A stretch of DNA of 64,000 nucleotides from Sanguinoderma infundibulare (taxonomy: Eukaryota > Basidiomycota > Agaricomycetes > Polyporales > Polyporaceae), in contig JAVLRN010000003.1 of the NCBI GenBank assembly GCA_032821775.1, forward strand, positions 806,001 to 870,000, written 5' to 3'. A program made the translations under genes and the position numbers. Shown piece after piece: positions 1 through 11,649 of this stretch (position 1 is the first letter of the stretch; each line of letters begins with the position of its first letter). A model generated the notes under the pieces. The model saw only the letters and a list, made by a program, of their open reading frames with translations. It ran no database searches and had not been told where the DNA came from.

Positions 1-1750
1 TGGAATCCCAGAACACAAGCACATCAAAACAGTTGACCCCACCCTTCTGCAAGATGGCAGGGGCAACCACTGTGACCCCATCCCCAATGACAATGCTCGC
101 ATGCAGGCTGTGCAGACTCTCCAGTCCTTCCAGGTCAGCTTCAGTTGCTCTGCACATTCCACACAAACACAGCAGTACCAGCAGGGGCAGCTGCAATCAT
201 ACCAACAGTCTCAACCACCACCTCAACAACATGTTGATCTCACACCTCCATTCCCCAGCAGCCCCTACCACAACATCAACAACAAGTCAATGCTCTAGAA
301 CATCTGCCTCTGGACCTTTGCAATGGCTGCAACCTCAGCCTCACGTTGGAAGGGCCTGTTACCTCTCATCTCCAACCCCTTCATGCCAACAATGATTGAG
401 CTTCATACCTCAACAGCTTTTCATGCATTCTTCCTTGTCCATCACCTATCAAGAAACTCTGAATCTCTGAGTGCCCTCCAGGTGAGGACATGCAACTCAC
501 ACACTGTATGGCACCACTTCTCCTGATGATGAATATGATGCCAATAGTGAGGATGACCCCATGTCAGACATGGACAATCTCGACTGCCATTAAGATCAGC
601 AAAGCTTAGTTCACAAGCAGTGTCAGCACACTAGGGCTGGATCCAAGTCAGATGCGAAGGACATTGTCCATGATATGCTCCCAACAACCAAGCTGGAGCT
701 TTCCCATCATCCCCTCCACCTTCATACATCTAATGCACTTTCCATTTCAAGCTTGTGCACTGCGCAGGCCATGTCCACTCCTGTCACACCTTCCTTTCCC
801 ATCTCTTTGCTTCCACCTCTGGCACTTGTCTTCTTCACCATGGCTAAACTTTCAACTGAACCTTCTGACCTCAATTCCCCTTCCTACAATACTTCAAAAA
901 CCCTAGATGAGCACAATGCTTGCTGTCTATCCCCCATCTCATGCACACAAGCTGACATGTACATGGAGCTGTTCATCAATGAGAAGATATGTGTTTTTGT
1001 CAAGCAGGTACTATCTGCAGCACTTCAGAGCTGCACTGATGACCTCTGCGAGTTCTTCAAGGATGAGTTTGAGGTCTTCATTAAGTAAGGTGTGCCTCTG
1101 TTTTTTTTTTCTTTTCCATGCCCAATCTGAGACTTCTGTCCACAGCAAGAAGATCCCTGTGCACAAGAGTGGTGCCATGTTCACACTACATCATCTCTGC
1201 ACATTACAATTTTCTGATGATTCTGTTCTGCCACTATCTTTCTATACATCCACACATCTGTCTTCTCGAGTTTCTGCCTTGAGCTCCTTTTCCACTATGT
1301 TCCTCCACCTTATGTCATCTCCTGCCTGTTTTGATTGCACATCTGTGATGAGTGCTACAGCTGGCTGTGCTGCACTTTCCCTCACTATCTATGGTTACTA
1401 TATATTTAGCAGCAGCCCCCACATCTCATTGTTGTTTCTACCTCTTGCATATGTGTACTCCTTAGTGTTTGCTCATTTTCTATATATAATTGTTAATCAC
1501 TCTCTCAATGCATGTCCTGGTGCTTTGACAGCCCACCCATACCTGCCCTTTTTTGTGTGCCCTCCAGCACTTCTACAGACTCTTTTCAGTGGCAACCAAG
1601 GTAACCTTAACTGTTCTTTTCATACTCTGCACCCTTTCCATACTGAGAGCAGTGCAATGCCAAGTGTGAGGTGGGCAGATAAGCATCTGCAGAATAAAAG
1701 ACTTAGCAGCTGCTTACTCTCGGGTATAACCCTAGCCTAAGGTTACTGAT
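1..1750. other. Decayed, coding-like repeat sequence, no identifiable gene
   Basis: No intact gene is visible. Short open stretches exist on the plus strand (for example a glutamine-rich one at 101-298 and a 137-codon one at 675-1088), but they are broken by stops and change frame. CpG is rare here, as in the rest of the first 26 kb. The segment at about 950-1087 reads like a once-coding region but matches no family I recognise. It may be the 5' part of the gypsy element that follows, or a separate dead repeat. Confidence 0.5.
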
Positions 1751-3651
1751 TTTTCGGTCAAACTTCTGCATCTTTGAAGAGTCTAAGGACCTGTATTCAA
1801 CCTCAAATAGTGCAAATACAGCTTTCAAGCATGTAGATCAGAAGGTGAAGCCAGTAGCTGGTATAGTGCCTGAAGAATGGGTTATTTGATGCTTTCCAGA
1901 AGATCCATTGAAGTCTTTATTGCCATTGAGTGCAAATGTACCAGATTTTATTCCAACAGCAAAACTGACTCAGAAGTGTATTGACAACATCAACATCAAT
2001 CCAGATGGATACCTATGGCCTGAAGAAGAGAAGCTGTTTCTTTATATTCTCAGACTTAATAAAAAGTGCATTGCATTTGAGGATAATGACTGTGGTACAC
2101 TCTGAGAGGATTACTTTTCACCATATATTATGCCAGTAGTCCTCCATAAAGCCTGGAAACTGCCCAACATCCCAGTATCACCAGGAATTAAGGAGAAGGT
2201 CATTAAGATTATTTGGAAGAAGATTGCTCCAGGAGTTTATAAGCCGAATCAAGCATCCTATCATTCACAGTGATTTTGTGTGCTAATAAAGAATGGAGAC
2301 TTTCAATTGGTCCATGACCTCCAGCCACTTAACAAAGTCAGTATAAGAGATGCAGGAGTACCACCTATTCTGGATGACTTTGTGAAGCCATTTGCAGGAT
2401 ATCAATGCTATACAGTGTTTAACTTGTTTTGATATGATGCATGCATTGTTGATCTGTGTAACAGAGACCTGACATCCTTTATGACACCTTTAAGACTTTT
2501 GTGAATCACCTGCATGCCTCAGAGATATATCAACTCCCCCACAGAGTCTCAAAACTGCATGACTTTTATCCTACAAGATGAAATCCCTCACACTGCAAAC
2601 ATATTCATTGATGACCTTTCAATCAAAAGACTCAAAAGCCAATACCTTGATCAGGTGGGAAACCCAGAGACTATTTATGTGAACCCTGGCATTAGATGGT
2701 TTATATATGAGCATGTATTGGATGTGCATAGGATTTTTCACAGATTATCACATGCAGGCACAACAGTCTCAGCAAAGAAAATGCAGATCTGCAAGCCTGA
2801 AGTGATCATTGTTGGACAGAAGTGTAGTTCTAAAGGGTGGCTCCCAGAAGATGTTAAGATTGAGAAAGTTCAGAAGTGGCCAGCACTACAGACAGTCAAG
2901 GATGTGTGAGGCTTTTTAGGGTTATGCGGTATAGTGCGGATCTGGATCAAGGGATATTTAGAAATCTGTCAGCCTTTGACAGAACTCATCAGAAAGGATG
3001 CTGAGTTTATATGGGACCAAAGGAGCTTTTCAGCGACTCAAGCAGCCAATCTCCTCTGCACTAGCACTACACTCTATAGACTATGACTGTGACAGGTCAG
3101 TCTATATATCAATTGACTCCAGCAATATTGCAGTCTGGTTTATTCTTTCTCAGGAGAATGAGAGTGGTCAGTGAAGGCCAGTGTGATATGGATCCCTTTC
3201 AATCAATGAATGAGAGTCCAGGTATAGCCAACCCAAGCTAGAGCTGTATGGATGCTTCTGTGCACTGCAACATTGGAGGCTGTACCTTATTGGCATTAAA
3301 AGGTTGATACTAGAGGTTGATGCAAAATACATCAAGGATATGCTCAATAATCCTGACCTTCAATCAAATGCTACGATCAATTATTGGATTCAGAGAATAC
3401 TCCTCTTTGATTTTCAGCCACAGCATGTCCCTGCAGACAAATACAGAGTATCTGATGCCCTCTCAAGGAGGAAACTAACAGATGAGGAAAAGCAAGAGGT
3501 TCAGGAACTGGATCAATGGATGGATGAGACATCACTATTTCTTATGTGGAAGGATTCCATAACCACTCCTTCTGAAGTACCAGCTCTACATGCAACAGAC
3601 AATAAATAAGAGCAGGCACTCTACAACATTCGGCATTTTCTTGAGACCTTA

Positions 3652-3702
3652 GGGTCTGTTCAGCTGCTGGGTTCATTCATTCGTTCGCAGGTTCCGAGGG
3701 TA
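3652..3702 (+). repeat. Left terminal inverted repeat of the PIF/Harbinger element
   Basis: The 51 bases begin GGGTCTGTTCAGCTG and match the reverse complement of 6,586-6,636 at 45 positions. All six mismatches are transitions. A TTA target duplication directly precedes it. About 20 bp further in, GACTGTTCAT occurs twice in tandem (about 3,731-3,752), possibly a subterminal binding repeat. Confidence 0.9.
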
Positions 3703-3861
3703 ACAGACTTAGTAATGATGTGATTGATCGTGACTGTTCATGACTGTTCATGACCTGAAGTGATATGGTGGCTGCTGGCATGCTTCCCTATTGAGTTCGC
3801 TCACTTCCATTGTGCTTCCCTTTCCACTGTGCTGTTCTGGCTGTTTCAGCTTGCCCTACTC

Positions 3862-5063
3862 ATGTCATCGAAGGCGAAACGCCCACGTGCAACAGCGTGT
3901 AAGTGGCTTCCGGCGCATATCAGCACTATGCTGGAGTCTATCAAGATGAACAAGGCCATGCTCGGAAACGGTGGCAACCCAACAAAGACCCACTTCCAGG
4001 ATGCAGTGGAGGCTATCAATGCCGCATACCAGGAGACACAGAACAAGGATAAGACCCTTGTTAATGTACAGGACAAATGGAAGACTGTGAGTTCTCAATT
4101 GTGCTATATTTGGCATTTTTCCGAGCCCTTGTATTGGTGCAGCTCCGCACCATCTATTCTGGGCTTATAGCCTGGGATAAAAAGTCCGGCTGCTCCTATG
4201 ATGATGTCACCTATGGGTGCTGTGTTGGCAAAGAGTCCTTGACCAAGTGGAAGCAGCATCTTGCTGAACACAAGGCAGTCTCTCCATTTGCCAACACACC
4301 CTGGGAGTGGTTCAGCAAGATGAAAGAGATTTGTGATGGGTCAGTGAAGGTCAAGGAAAACAACGTGTACACCCCACATAGCACACCAGCTTCAAGTCAG
4401 GTGCCTGCAACTCAGGCATCTCTGAGTCAGACTGCTTTGGCAAGTTCTCTATTGGTTATATGTTTACTGTTGTCTGATGATGGTTTATAGGATGACGAGA
4501 CTGTGCAGGAGGTTATGTACAGCTCTGATGAGGACGTCAGTATTTTGCACATAAAGGTATGACAAGTATGCTTAGCAGTATTGATTCTTATTGGATATTT
4601 ACAGGTTCCAGCAACTCCGGGGCTGCTTAAACATCAAGTACCGGACAAGGAGTCTCCATCTGCCTCACAGAACAAGCATACTCATAGTATGCCCAAAGAT
4701 GTTCTCATGAGTGCAGGTGAGGGTCTTCAGCACCTCGGACAGGTTCTTGAGAAGAGCCTCTCTGCTCTTATACCTCAAGCCCCATCCACTCCAACTCGCA
4801 CCAATCGGGGCTCAACTAGCATCATAGAGTCAAGTCCCATCCGTGCCCAGACTGCCATAGCACAGGCATCAACTCTCGAGGTGGACCTTCTTGATGACAT
4901 TGGACTTGTGAAGTTTATTTGTTATCTTGAGGAGAATGCCAAGGCAGTGATTACATACAATATGCTTGTCAAATCAGGCAATGTGGCGCTTCGGGAGAGA
5001 TATGTAAAAGAGTGTGTCCGCAAGTATGAGGAGGAGGAGGCAAGAAAGGAGTTGGGACTCTAG
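3862..5063 (+). CDS. Myb/SANT-like DNA-binding protein of the PIF/Harbinger element
   Basis: Proposed exons are 3862-4086, 4143-4439, 4491-4556 and 4605-5063, giving 348 residues with no internal stop. The first about 120 residues fit the Myb/SANT-like domain of Harbinger accessory proteins: a tryptophan-centred N-terminal helix, then DKWKT, LIAWDKKSG and a WEWFSKMKEI segment, with conserved tryptophans spaced as in that family. The middle is low in complexity and rich in Ser, Thr and Gln, and the C-terminus is a charged helix rich in Glu and Arg. In this superfamily the Myb-like protein partners the transposase in DNA binding and nuclear import; its role here is inferred from that. Intron 2 appears to use a GC donor (GCAAGT at 4,440). 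The start is the first ATG that leads directly into the basic N-terminus. Confidence 0.75.
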
Positions 5064-5071
5064 ATATCATA

Positions 5072-6471
5072 TTATATCACACCTGCTCTAGCTTGAACAA
5101 TGCGCTGATAATCTGTCCACATCCTCTGTGCAATTCCCTTCCGCTTTGCTGCTGCCCTGTATTCTTCAGCTTGTGTGACTGGGCCCATTGAGAGGTGCAT
5201 ATCATCTGAAGGTGGGACACTAGGGGTCAGATCGAATGGTCGACCGATATGGTCCAACTCTTCATTGATGTCAGCAATGTCCAATGGGTCCAGTTCCACA
5301 ATCAAGTTGTGAATGGCAGCAAGACCTGATGGGATGCGGATCTGAATGTCCATGGAAAAATGAGGGGGAATTGTGAGAATTGCAAAGCGCTTCTTCAAAA
5401 CACCAAAGATGCGCTCGACAACATTGCGGACTTGTGCATGCCGAAGATTGTATATAGCTCCTCTGCATTAACAGGGCTAAATCTAGCTTAGCAAAATAGT
5501 GAAAATTTTATTAAAAAAGTAACATACCACACAGCAGCTTGGCCCCACTCTTTTAGATGGTACCGTACTTTACGATACGGTGTAAGAAGTGTATCGCAAA
5601 GTGCAAAGCCTGCGTCGGCGATGAAATACCAATCTGTTATAAATTGTAAAAGGTTGGGTATAAACAATATACAGATGATGGACATACCGGGTGCGATAAA
5701 CAAGTCAGTAACTCGTGCACATGCATACATTGCCCCATCAGCAGCAGCACCCTCCCAACCGCTCACAAAGTAGACAAAATGCATGTCCCATGTGCAAGCA
5801 GCCAGACAGTTCTGCATTAGGTTCCCTTTTCGATCCTGTGCACCATCGACTTCTGCCACTGAAGGACAGCAGTTGATATGGGTACCGTCAATGGCCCCAA
5901 GTGCTCCATCAAAGTATGAAGCGAACTTTGGGTTATTGGCAATAAATGGATGCACAGGATCACGAGCAGCAGGGAGGTGAACATGATGTGTGTAGAATGG
6001 CTGTGAAGAGACCACAAAGAGGACATGTTGAAAGTATCTATGAAGCATAAGTATTCCCCTTGAATATAGTAAGAATGAGACACACTTGGATATTGTGGCA
6101 TTTGCATGCTGGAAGTGTTCGCCCACATGTCGGATCTTCAGACCAGTAACGCACATGTATAAGAAAATTGCTGCTTGTTCTTCCACCGTGACGTAGCGAG
6201 TGTCCCTGAGGCCACATGTCCGAAGTTCTACTGTGAATGCCAGAAAGGTGTGGAGCCGCATGCTGAGTTCACTGTGGATGCGATTGGGATGGCCATGAAT
6301 TAATTCTTGAACCCATGCATGACCGGAGAGAGCAGAAGTGTGGTATGGTTGTTTCCAGTAGTATGTAGATGCATAGTGGGAGATAGCAAGAAACATATAG
6401 TTGGCAGCATAGACACAGATACTGAGCAGGAGCAGCTGAACCCGACGTGTATGATCATCAAGCGCAGGCAT
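5072..6471 (-). CDS. PIF/Harbinger DDE transposase (DDE_Tnp_4 type)
   Basis: Proposed exons in transcription order are 6471-6086, 6037-5688, 5633-5531 and 5462-5072, giving 409 residues. The catalytic triad is visible: Asp179 in GAIDGTH, Asp229 after GWEGAAA, and Glu296 in RNVVERIFG. The family blocks DWYFIADAGF, LLTPYRKVRYHL and NLRHAQ lie between the second and third. A helix-turn-helix-like region precedes the core. The enzyme should cut and rejoin the element ends at TWA sites. No stop or frameshift was needed, so it may still be functional. The third intron needs a GTGGTA donor, because the nearby GTATGT donor would create a stop; that junction is the least certain. The frame is convergent with the Myb-like gene, with stop codons 8 bp apart. 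Confidence 0.85.
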
Positions 6472-6585
6472 AGTGTGCGGGACAAAGGAAGAGCACCATT
6501 AGGAATGGTCGGACATGTCACACCAGCAACTGGGAAGACTGCCGCAAGTCACAACCACTACTTTAGGAAATTAAGCACCTTCTGA

Positions 6586-6636
6586 TACCCTCGGAACCTG
6601 CAAATGAACGAACAAACCCGGCAGCTGAACAGACCC
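6586..6636 (-). repeat. Right terminal inverted repeat of the PIF/Harbinger element
   Basis: This is the 51-bp inverted partner of 3,652-3,702, ending CAGCTGAACAGACCC and followed directly by the TTA target duplication. It differs from the left repeat at six positions, all C/T or A/G. Confidence 0.9.
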
Positions 6637-7947
6637 TTAGAGACTCCATCATTTCCATCTGTCCAAGCAAAGAGGTGATTCTTACAGCGAGCAACTTAGT
6701 CCTTCATGACTGCAGAGAAGATGTACAAGTGGCACAATCAGAAATCACCTTTAGCAGTGGTCTTTGATAGTGATTGGTGATATAGCATCCTCACAGAAGC
6801 TCATGAGAAGCTGGGTCACAGAGGAGTCTATGGTGTATTCCATCATATGTGCAAGCAATTCTATTGGCCTAACCTATTTCAGAATGTCAAACATCATATA
6901 AGCACCTGCCATCAATGTCAGCTGTGGAACACCAAGCACATAGAGGTCTCTTTCACCATTTGCACACCCATCACTCTCTTTTCTCAGATTTATGTGGACA
7001 TCATGCTTATGCCAAGTGTCAATGGATACAGGTATATCATTGCAGCATGTGATGACCTCTCACATGCAGCTGAAGGACACACACAGTGAAGGATCACTGC
7101 AAAGGTCATTGCCAAGTTTCTATGAGAAGAAATCATCTGTCAGTATGGACATATTGCAGAGATTATGACAGATAATGGTGCAGGGTTTAAGGGAGCAACT
7201 GAGCAACTGCTGAAGTGGTATGGCATTTCTTAAATCAAGATATCTCCCTATAATAAACACAGCAATGACATGGTCAAACAAGGTCATTTTACCATCGAAG
7301 CAATCCTGAAAGATTGTCAAGGAGATATTCAGCAATGGCCAAAGAGAGTTCATCTAGCATTCTTTGCAGACTGCATCACCACACAGTGGTCTACAGGATT
7401 TAGCCCTTTTTATCTGCTTCATGGTGTCCATCTTATTCTCCCCTTCGACTTCACAGAGGCCACATTTATGATCAGCATGTACGATGCAGGATTATCTTCA
7501 GCAGAACTGTTAGCCTTGCAGATGCAGGAGCTAGACAAGCATCCTCAAGACCTTAAGCGTCCAAGGGATACTATACTTCACTCTAGGATCAGGTCAAAGG
7601 AACAGTTTGAAAAGTGCTTTAGGCACCAGCTGAAGAAGCTACCCATCCAGCCAGGTACACTTGTATGAAACTCAGCCAGAGATGTGGACAAGTATACACC
7701 ATGGTACTCTGGACCATACTTAGTACACCGGAAGACAGTGCATAATGTCTACATCCTGACAGAACTGGATGGCACATTCCTTCGGGAGGGGTATGCTGCA
7801 TTCAGAGTGATTCCCTACAAGCTGAGATTACCCCGAGATCTATCAAAAGATTCAGCATCTGATTCAGATGAAGATGAAGATCTGGAATCTGAGATTGACA
7901 GCAAAGGGAACAGATCCTCAGAAGACTCTAATGAATGGTTCGCATAA

Positions 7948-8424
7948 GCACTGCCCTGGCCAGTCAAGTGGCGCAGTGCCTGCCTCTCATATAATCCTTA
8001 CCTCCATCGATACCTTTCTTACCCAATCCCCCCTGCCGTTCTCAGCTGTGCTGACACTCATCCTGCTTCACTATGCGTTACTCCATCATGTTTGCCCCTC
8101 AGACCTGCATCATGATCCATGCCTTTGGCCCAAACATAGACCTTAGACCCTTCATCATGCAACAAATCCCTCTTTTTCCTTCCAGCTGCTTTGCTATGCC
8201 AGCAAACATGGTTTGCACTGCTCACAGTGAGTCCACCAGCCTGTGGACCCTCTTTCCCTTCAGCCCAGATGCTGACACCACCCTCCACTTCAACTCCATC
8301 CTTTATCTATCCAACTACCGCCACTTTTATGTCAACATCCCAGCCCTCTGTGTCTTCAATGACCCTGCCAACATCATCTTTCAGCACAGCAGGTGGTATT
8401 TCATCATTCCTGGGTGGATCTTTG
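7948..8424. other. No gene seen; pyrimidine-rich repeat-derived sequence
   Basis: Between the end of the gypsy pol and the first LTR the plus strand is rich in C and T and holds only short overlapping frames (the longest about 120 codons) that match no family I know. It is probably old transposon sequence. Confidence 0.5.
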
Positions 8425-8851
8425 TGTTGAAGTTGCCGCTCTAGCGGTGGCTCCTTTGCCCATATCAAGTCCCTACTTAGACCAGTCGTTCCTTACATGT
8501 TCCCATACCTACATTATTTTTCACTTAGCTCTAGCATCCCTCCTTCCATAGTTATTGCCTACTTTACATTCCTGCACAGTTCTAGCCTAGATACAGCTCC
8601 TAGTTTACCTTAGTCCATATCTCCGTCATTTCTCATTGTGCAGGCACCAGTTCAGCGCTACAGGTGTTTGGACATGTATGCTACATACTCACGTGATCAG
8701 CATAGCCTTAGCACCCCTGTGTCGTGCTCTATCAGTCCTTAGACTTCACAGAGCTCAACATAGGTGAGTAGTTAGCATCCCCTGCAATGAACAGACTTCA
8801 CAGAGCTCAACATAGGCCTTGTGACCACTCCTGGGCCCACTGCAGCCAACA
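8425..8851. repeat. Long terminal repeat, copy 1 (TGTTG...CAACA)
   Basis: The 427-bp sequence is about 85-90% identical by eye to 16,893-17,320. It starts TGTTG and ends CAACA, the inverted TG/CA termini expected of an LTR. A 24-bp segment (AGACTTCACAGAGCTCAACA...) is repeated inside it, 47 bp apart. No matching target duplication flanks it. The sequence right after it (GGTTATGAGCC) could be a primer-binding site but leads almost at once into the middle of a copia gag frame. The orientation cannot be fixed from the termini. Confidence 0.75.
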
Positions 8852-9488
8852 GGTTATGAGCCTCTTCAAGGCAGAGGACAAGTCCCTACCCTCCCTGGCC
8901 ACCAGGGCCTCGCAGCTCAAGTCATACATGAAGGCCCTGCATCCCTCCACCTTCACCCTTGCCAACCTGGATGATGAGCTCGTCCTTGTGGCCCTCATCC
9001 ACACTCTGCCAGCAGAGTACAGCTCCCTGCGCCAAACCCTGCTCCTGGACGACTCCCTGACCCTGGAGAAGCTGCAGGAGACATTCATTGCACTGGAGAA
9101 CCAGCCTGGTGCATCCTCGTCGACTTCTGCCCTCTCCAACGTCGCCTCCACGCTCCCCTGCACGTTCTGTGGTCACCCCAACCACTCAGAAGATCAGTGC
9201 TTCTCCAAGCATGATGCCAGTGCAAAGGCGAAGGAGAGGGCATCCCAGCACATGCAGCAGCGCTCCAGAACCCCCAGGCGCAAGGAGGAGGCCTCTGAGG
9301 CATTGAGTTCATCATCTCGAGCCCAGGACACGGACTGCCATGGCAAAAATCATAATCATGGGCAGGACTGTCAAAGGTCTAAGTGGTGTGAAGATGGGCT
9401 CCTGGCCATTCATCTGAGAATGCATGAGCCCCCAGTTTCATTTGGGCAAAAAGGGAGAAGAGAAAGAATGGGGTCGAGGATGTATTAA
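8852..9488 (+). pseudogene. Ty1/copia gag fragment with CCHC zinc knuckle
   Basis: The open frame, which runs in from the LTR, contains the end of a copia-type gag (UBN2-like) domain with the block LIHTLPAEYSSLRQTLLL and a LENQ helix. A zinc knuckle CTFCGHPNHSEDQC (C-x2-C-x4-H-x4-C) follows at about 9,163-9,204, then a basic tail. The N-terminal half of gag is missing, the frame ends at 9,488, and no copia protease, integrase or reverse transcriptase follows. It is a truncated remnant joined to an LTR. Confidence 0.75.
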
Positions 9489-10100
9489 GCATGTCCTTGC
9501 CCTGGGGGATGTACAATGAGATGAAAAAAGGAGAACTCATACTTTTGTGGTCATTTTTCCATTGTTCTTCCTCCCTCACATCTCCCTTGTCCTCCATCCT
9601 TATCTCCCCTTCCTCCAGCTCCTCCATTGTAATTTGGTGTGTCTTACATGTCATTGTCTTGGGGTCATCATCATTGTCTTCACCATTGAACCCAGTCATG
9701 GTAAGGAAGGAAGGAGTGAGTTGAGTAAAACAAGGAGAGTAGATGGGGATGAAAAGGGAGTCATATTGGGTGAGACAGAGAGCAGAGAGGGAAGCAAGTC
9801 TGAGGAGCAGTGGTTGGAATCTGAGGGGGCAGGCATTTTGACCTGAAGGTGCCATGGGTCTCATATAATGAGATTATGTGCTGGACATGAGTTGAGATGC
9901 TCCATAAGGTAGAAACATATGTAGACCTGGCCATGATGGATAATAGAGTGCTTGGGGCAGTTGTCAAAGCCATCAGAAACACCAAACCATCCGCTGATGA
10001 GATGCTATTGCCATTGTCAGAATCATCCAATGATGAGACAATGATCTGGCTACTGGCTGCTGTTGTCTCCACATCCATCTCCAACTGTCACATCAGTCGC
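9489..10100. other. No gene seen
   Basis: Only short overlapping open stretches occur on both strands. Two long Ser/Thr- and Asp/Glu-rich frames (9,379-9,864 minus and 9,491-9,846 plus) overlap on opposite strands and look like composition effects. Confidence 0.5.
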
Positions 10101-11235
10101 CAGCCCAGCTGGATGACTACCTCTTCTACGAGGTCCATTGCAATGGCCCAGAGGGTACTGTACTTGCTGCTATTGGCTGCCACAACAGAAAGTGGTATGC
10201 TGTCAAGGTGGTCCCCAAAGACAACCTGCTGCATGCCCAGTTGGCCCAGGTTTTCATGTCCCATCATGTTCTCAAGGCCTTAAAGGGCTGCCCCTTCATC
10301 ACCAACCTCCAGGCCGCCTTTGAGATGCCAAACCATTTCTTTCCATATTCATGAGTACTGATTATTTGCTTTTGATCTACATGTGCAAGGCTGACATTCT
10401 TTTCAGCCTTTGCACATGATGGACCTCCAGGAGGTGATGACCTGGTTGTGATGCTTCTCTGAGGATGATGCCCATTTCATCACAGTCAAGCTTGTATATG
10501 CATTCTCCACATCTTTGCCACTACACCCTTGCTGAATCAGACACACTGCCAGATCCTCATTGCTGAGAAGCTCTGCACATCATGCACAGGGACATCAAGC
10601 CAGAGAACATCCTCTTTGACTATGAAGGTCACATCATCCTCAGTGACTTTGGCACACTTTTGGATGCCTGGTTGAAGAGCAGCTATGGTGCAGCACCAGC
10701 AATCCCAAGTGGGAGCTCTTCGAGAACCTCAACATCGACAGCCATCATAAAGCTGGCTGTGGCAACATGACCAAATGCTACTACAGCATACTCGGCTATA
10801 TGGAAGTCTTTGGTCCAGATGTTGAGGGTGACTTCTATTTTTGCAGCATGGACTGCTCACATGGATGGCATTTGTATACCACTGACATCTTCTCTATGGG
10901 TGTCATCTTGTACGAGCTTCTTGAAGGAAAGGTATGCTCAACTCTATGCCATATCTTCTTCTCTCGCTGATCGAATTATTATGCCAGCTCCTGTATGGCA
11001 TAGATCTAACTGTTAACAAGGAGTTCAGAACCATGCTGTGCTTGTATCAGGATGATGAGCTCTGCAAGTTCAATTCAGGAGTGAGCAAATGTGTCAGGGA
11101 CCTGATCTGTCGAGTGCATCATCCTCATACATTGTTAATGACATCCACTAACTCATTGCAGATGGAAGCCCAAACAGCATACCAGGTGGAATGTGATCAA
11201 GACTCACCCCTGGTTCAAGGATGTGTATGTACCTT
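10100..11235 (+). pseudogene. Dead AGC-like protein kinase
   Basis: Kinase motifs occur in order across several frames. A glycine-loop-like NGPEGTV is followed by the ATP-binding lysine in YAVKVVPKDNLL (about 10,180). Next come PFITNLQAAFEMPNHFF, the catalytic loop [12 protein letters not shown] (about 10,583), SDFG (about 10,643), DIFSMGVILYELLEGK (about 10,885) and the terminal WNVIKTHPWFKDV (about 11,190). The order and wording are closest to AGC kinases. In-frame stops after PNHFF and frame changes between blocks show it is not expressed as a kinase. It may be a host kinase fragment carried by a transposon, or a member of a kinase-like family amplified in repeats. Confidence 0.7.
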
Positions 11236-11649
11236 GCATTCTCTCCTGTCATCCTCTGCTTACCTGAATTGGAGACTAGCAACTGGGATGAGGTCATGCC
11301 CCAGGAGGAGGCCTCATACTGAGCTTTTGCATGCATCGACTGTGTTCATGTTCAAGAAGGTCTTCAGGCCACCAGGTTCAACATTCCAGGAATGTTCAGT
11401 AACATTTACTCATGGGAAGACTTGCTGTACTTTGGCCTGTACATGTCTTCCAACCACCTGCTGGACCTCACCTTGCTTGAGTGCAACACAGACAAGGTTT
11501 TTCTGCCCCACAGGTGTCCAGGGGTGGATGAGTGCCCTGGTGTCGAATTATGGAGGTGCCACTGTGACTCTCTAGAGTGTGGCCTCCAGAAGCCTCAGCA
11601 AGCAGAGGACCAGGCCGCCAGTGTCCCTCCTGCAGTGCCTACCATCATG

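Larger units (their letters stand above)
3652..6636. mobile_element. PIF/Harbinger DNA transposon, apparently complete, nested in the gypsy pol
   Basis: The element has 51-bp terminal inverted repeats and is flanked on both sides by TTA (3,649-3,651 and 6,637-6,639), the 3-bp target duplication typical of PIF/Harbinger. It carries the two genes that define the superfamily, in convergent orientation: a Myb/SANT-like DNA-binding protein on the plus strand and a DDE transposase on the minus strand. Both can be spliced into full open frames, and CpG is visibly more frequent inside than in the flanking retrotransposon. These points suggest an insertion younger than the decay of its host element. 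Removing the element and one TTA restores continuous gypsy sequence. Confidence 0.9.
1760..7947 (+). mobile_element. Degenerate Ty3/gypsy retrotransposon pol, split by a DNA transposon
   Basis: Pieces of a gypsy polyprotein appear in the expected order. Reverse transcriptase lies at about 2,100-2,910, with the catalytic FIDD (a YxDD variant) encoded near 2,603. RNase H follows at about 2,930-3,608 and ends in the HVPADKYRVSDALSR motif seen before the integrase in this superfamily. The integrase zinc finger (H...H...CHQC) is at about 6,800-6,930 and the core motif MTDNGAGF near 7,168. A C-terminal chromodomain-like tail ends in an acidic stretch at 7,947. At least ten in-frame stops and several frameshifts break the frame, so it is dead. 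Gag and protease are not visible upstream, and no flanking LTR was identified. The PIF/Harbinger element at 3,652-6,636 sits between RNase H and integrase. Confidence 0.85.
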
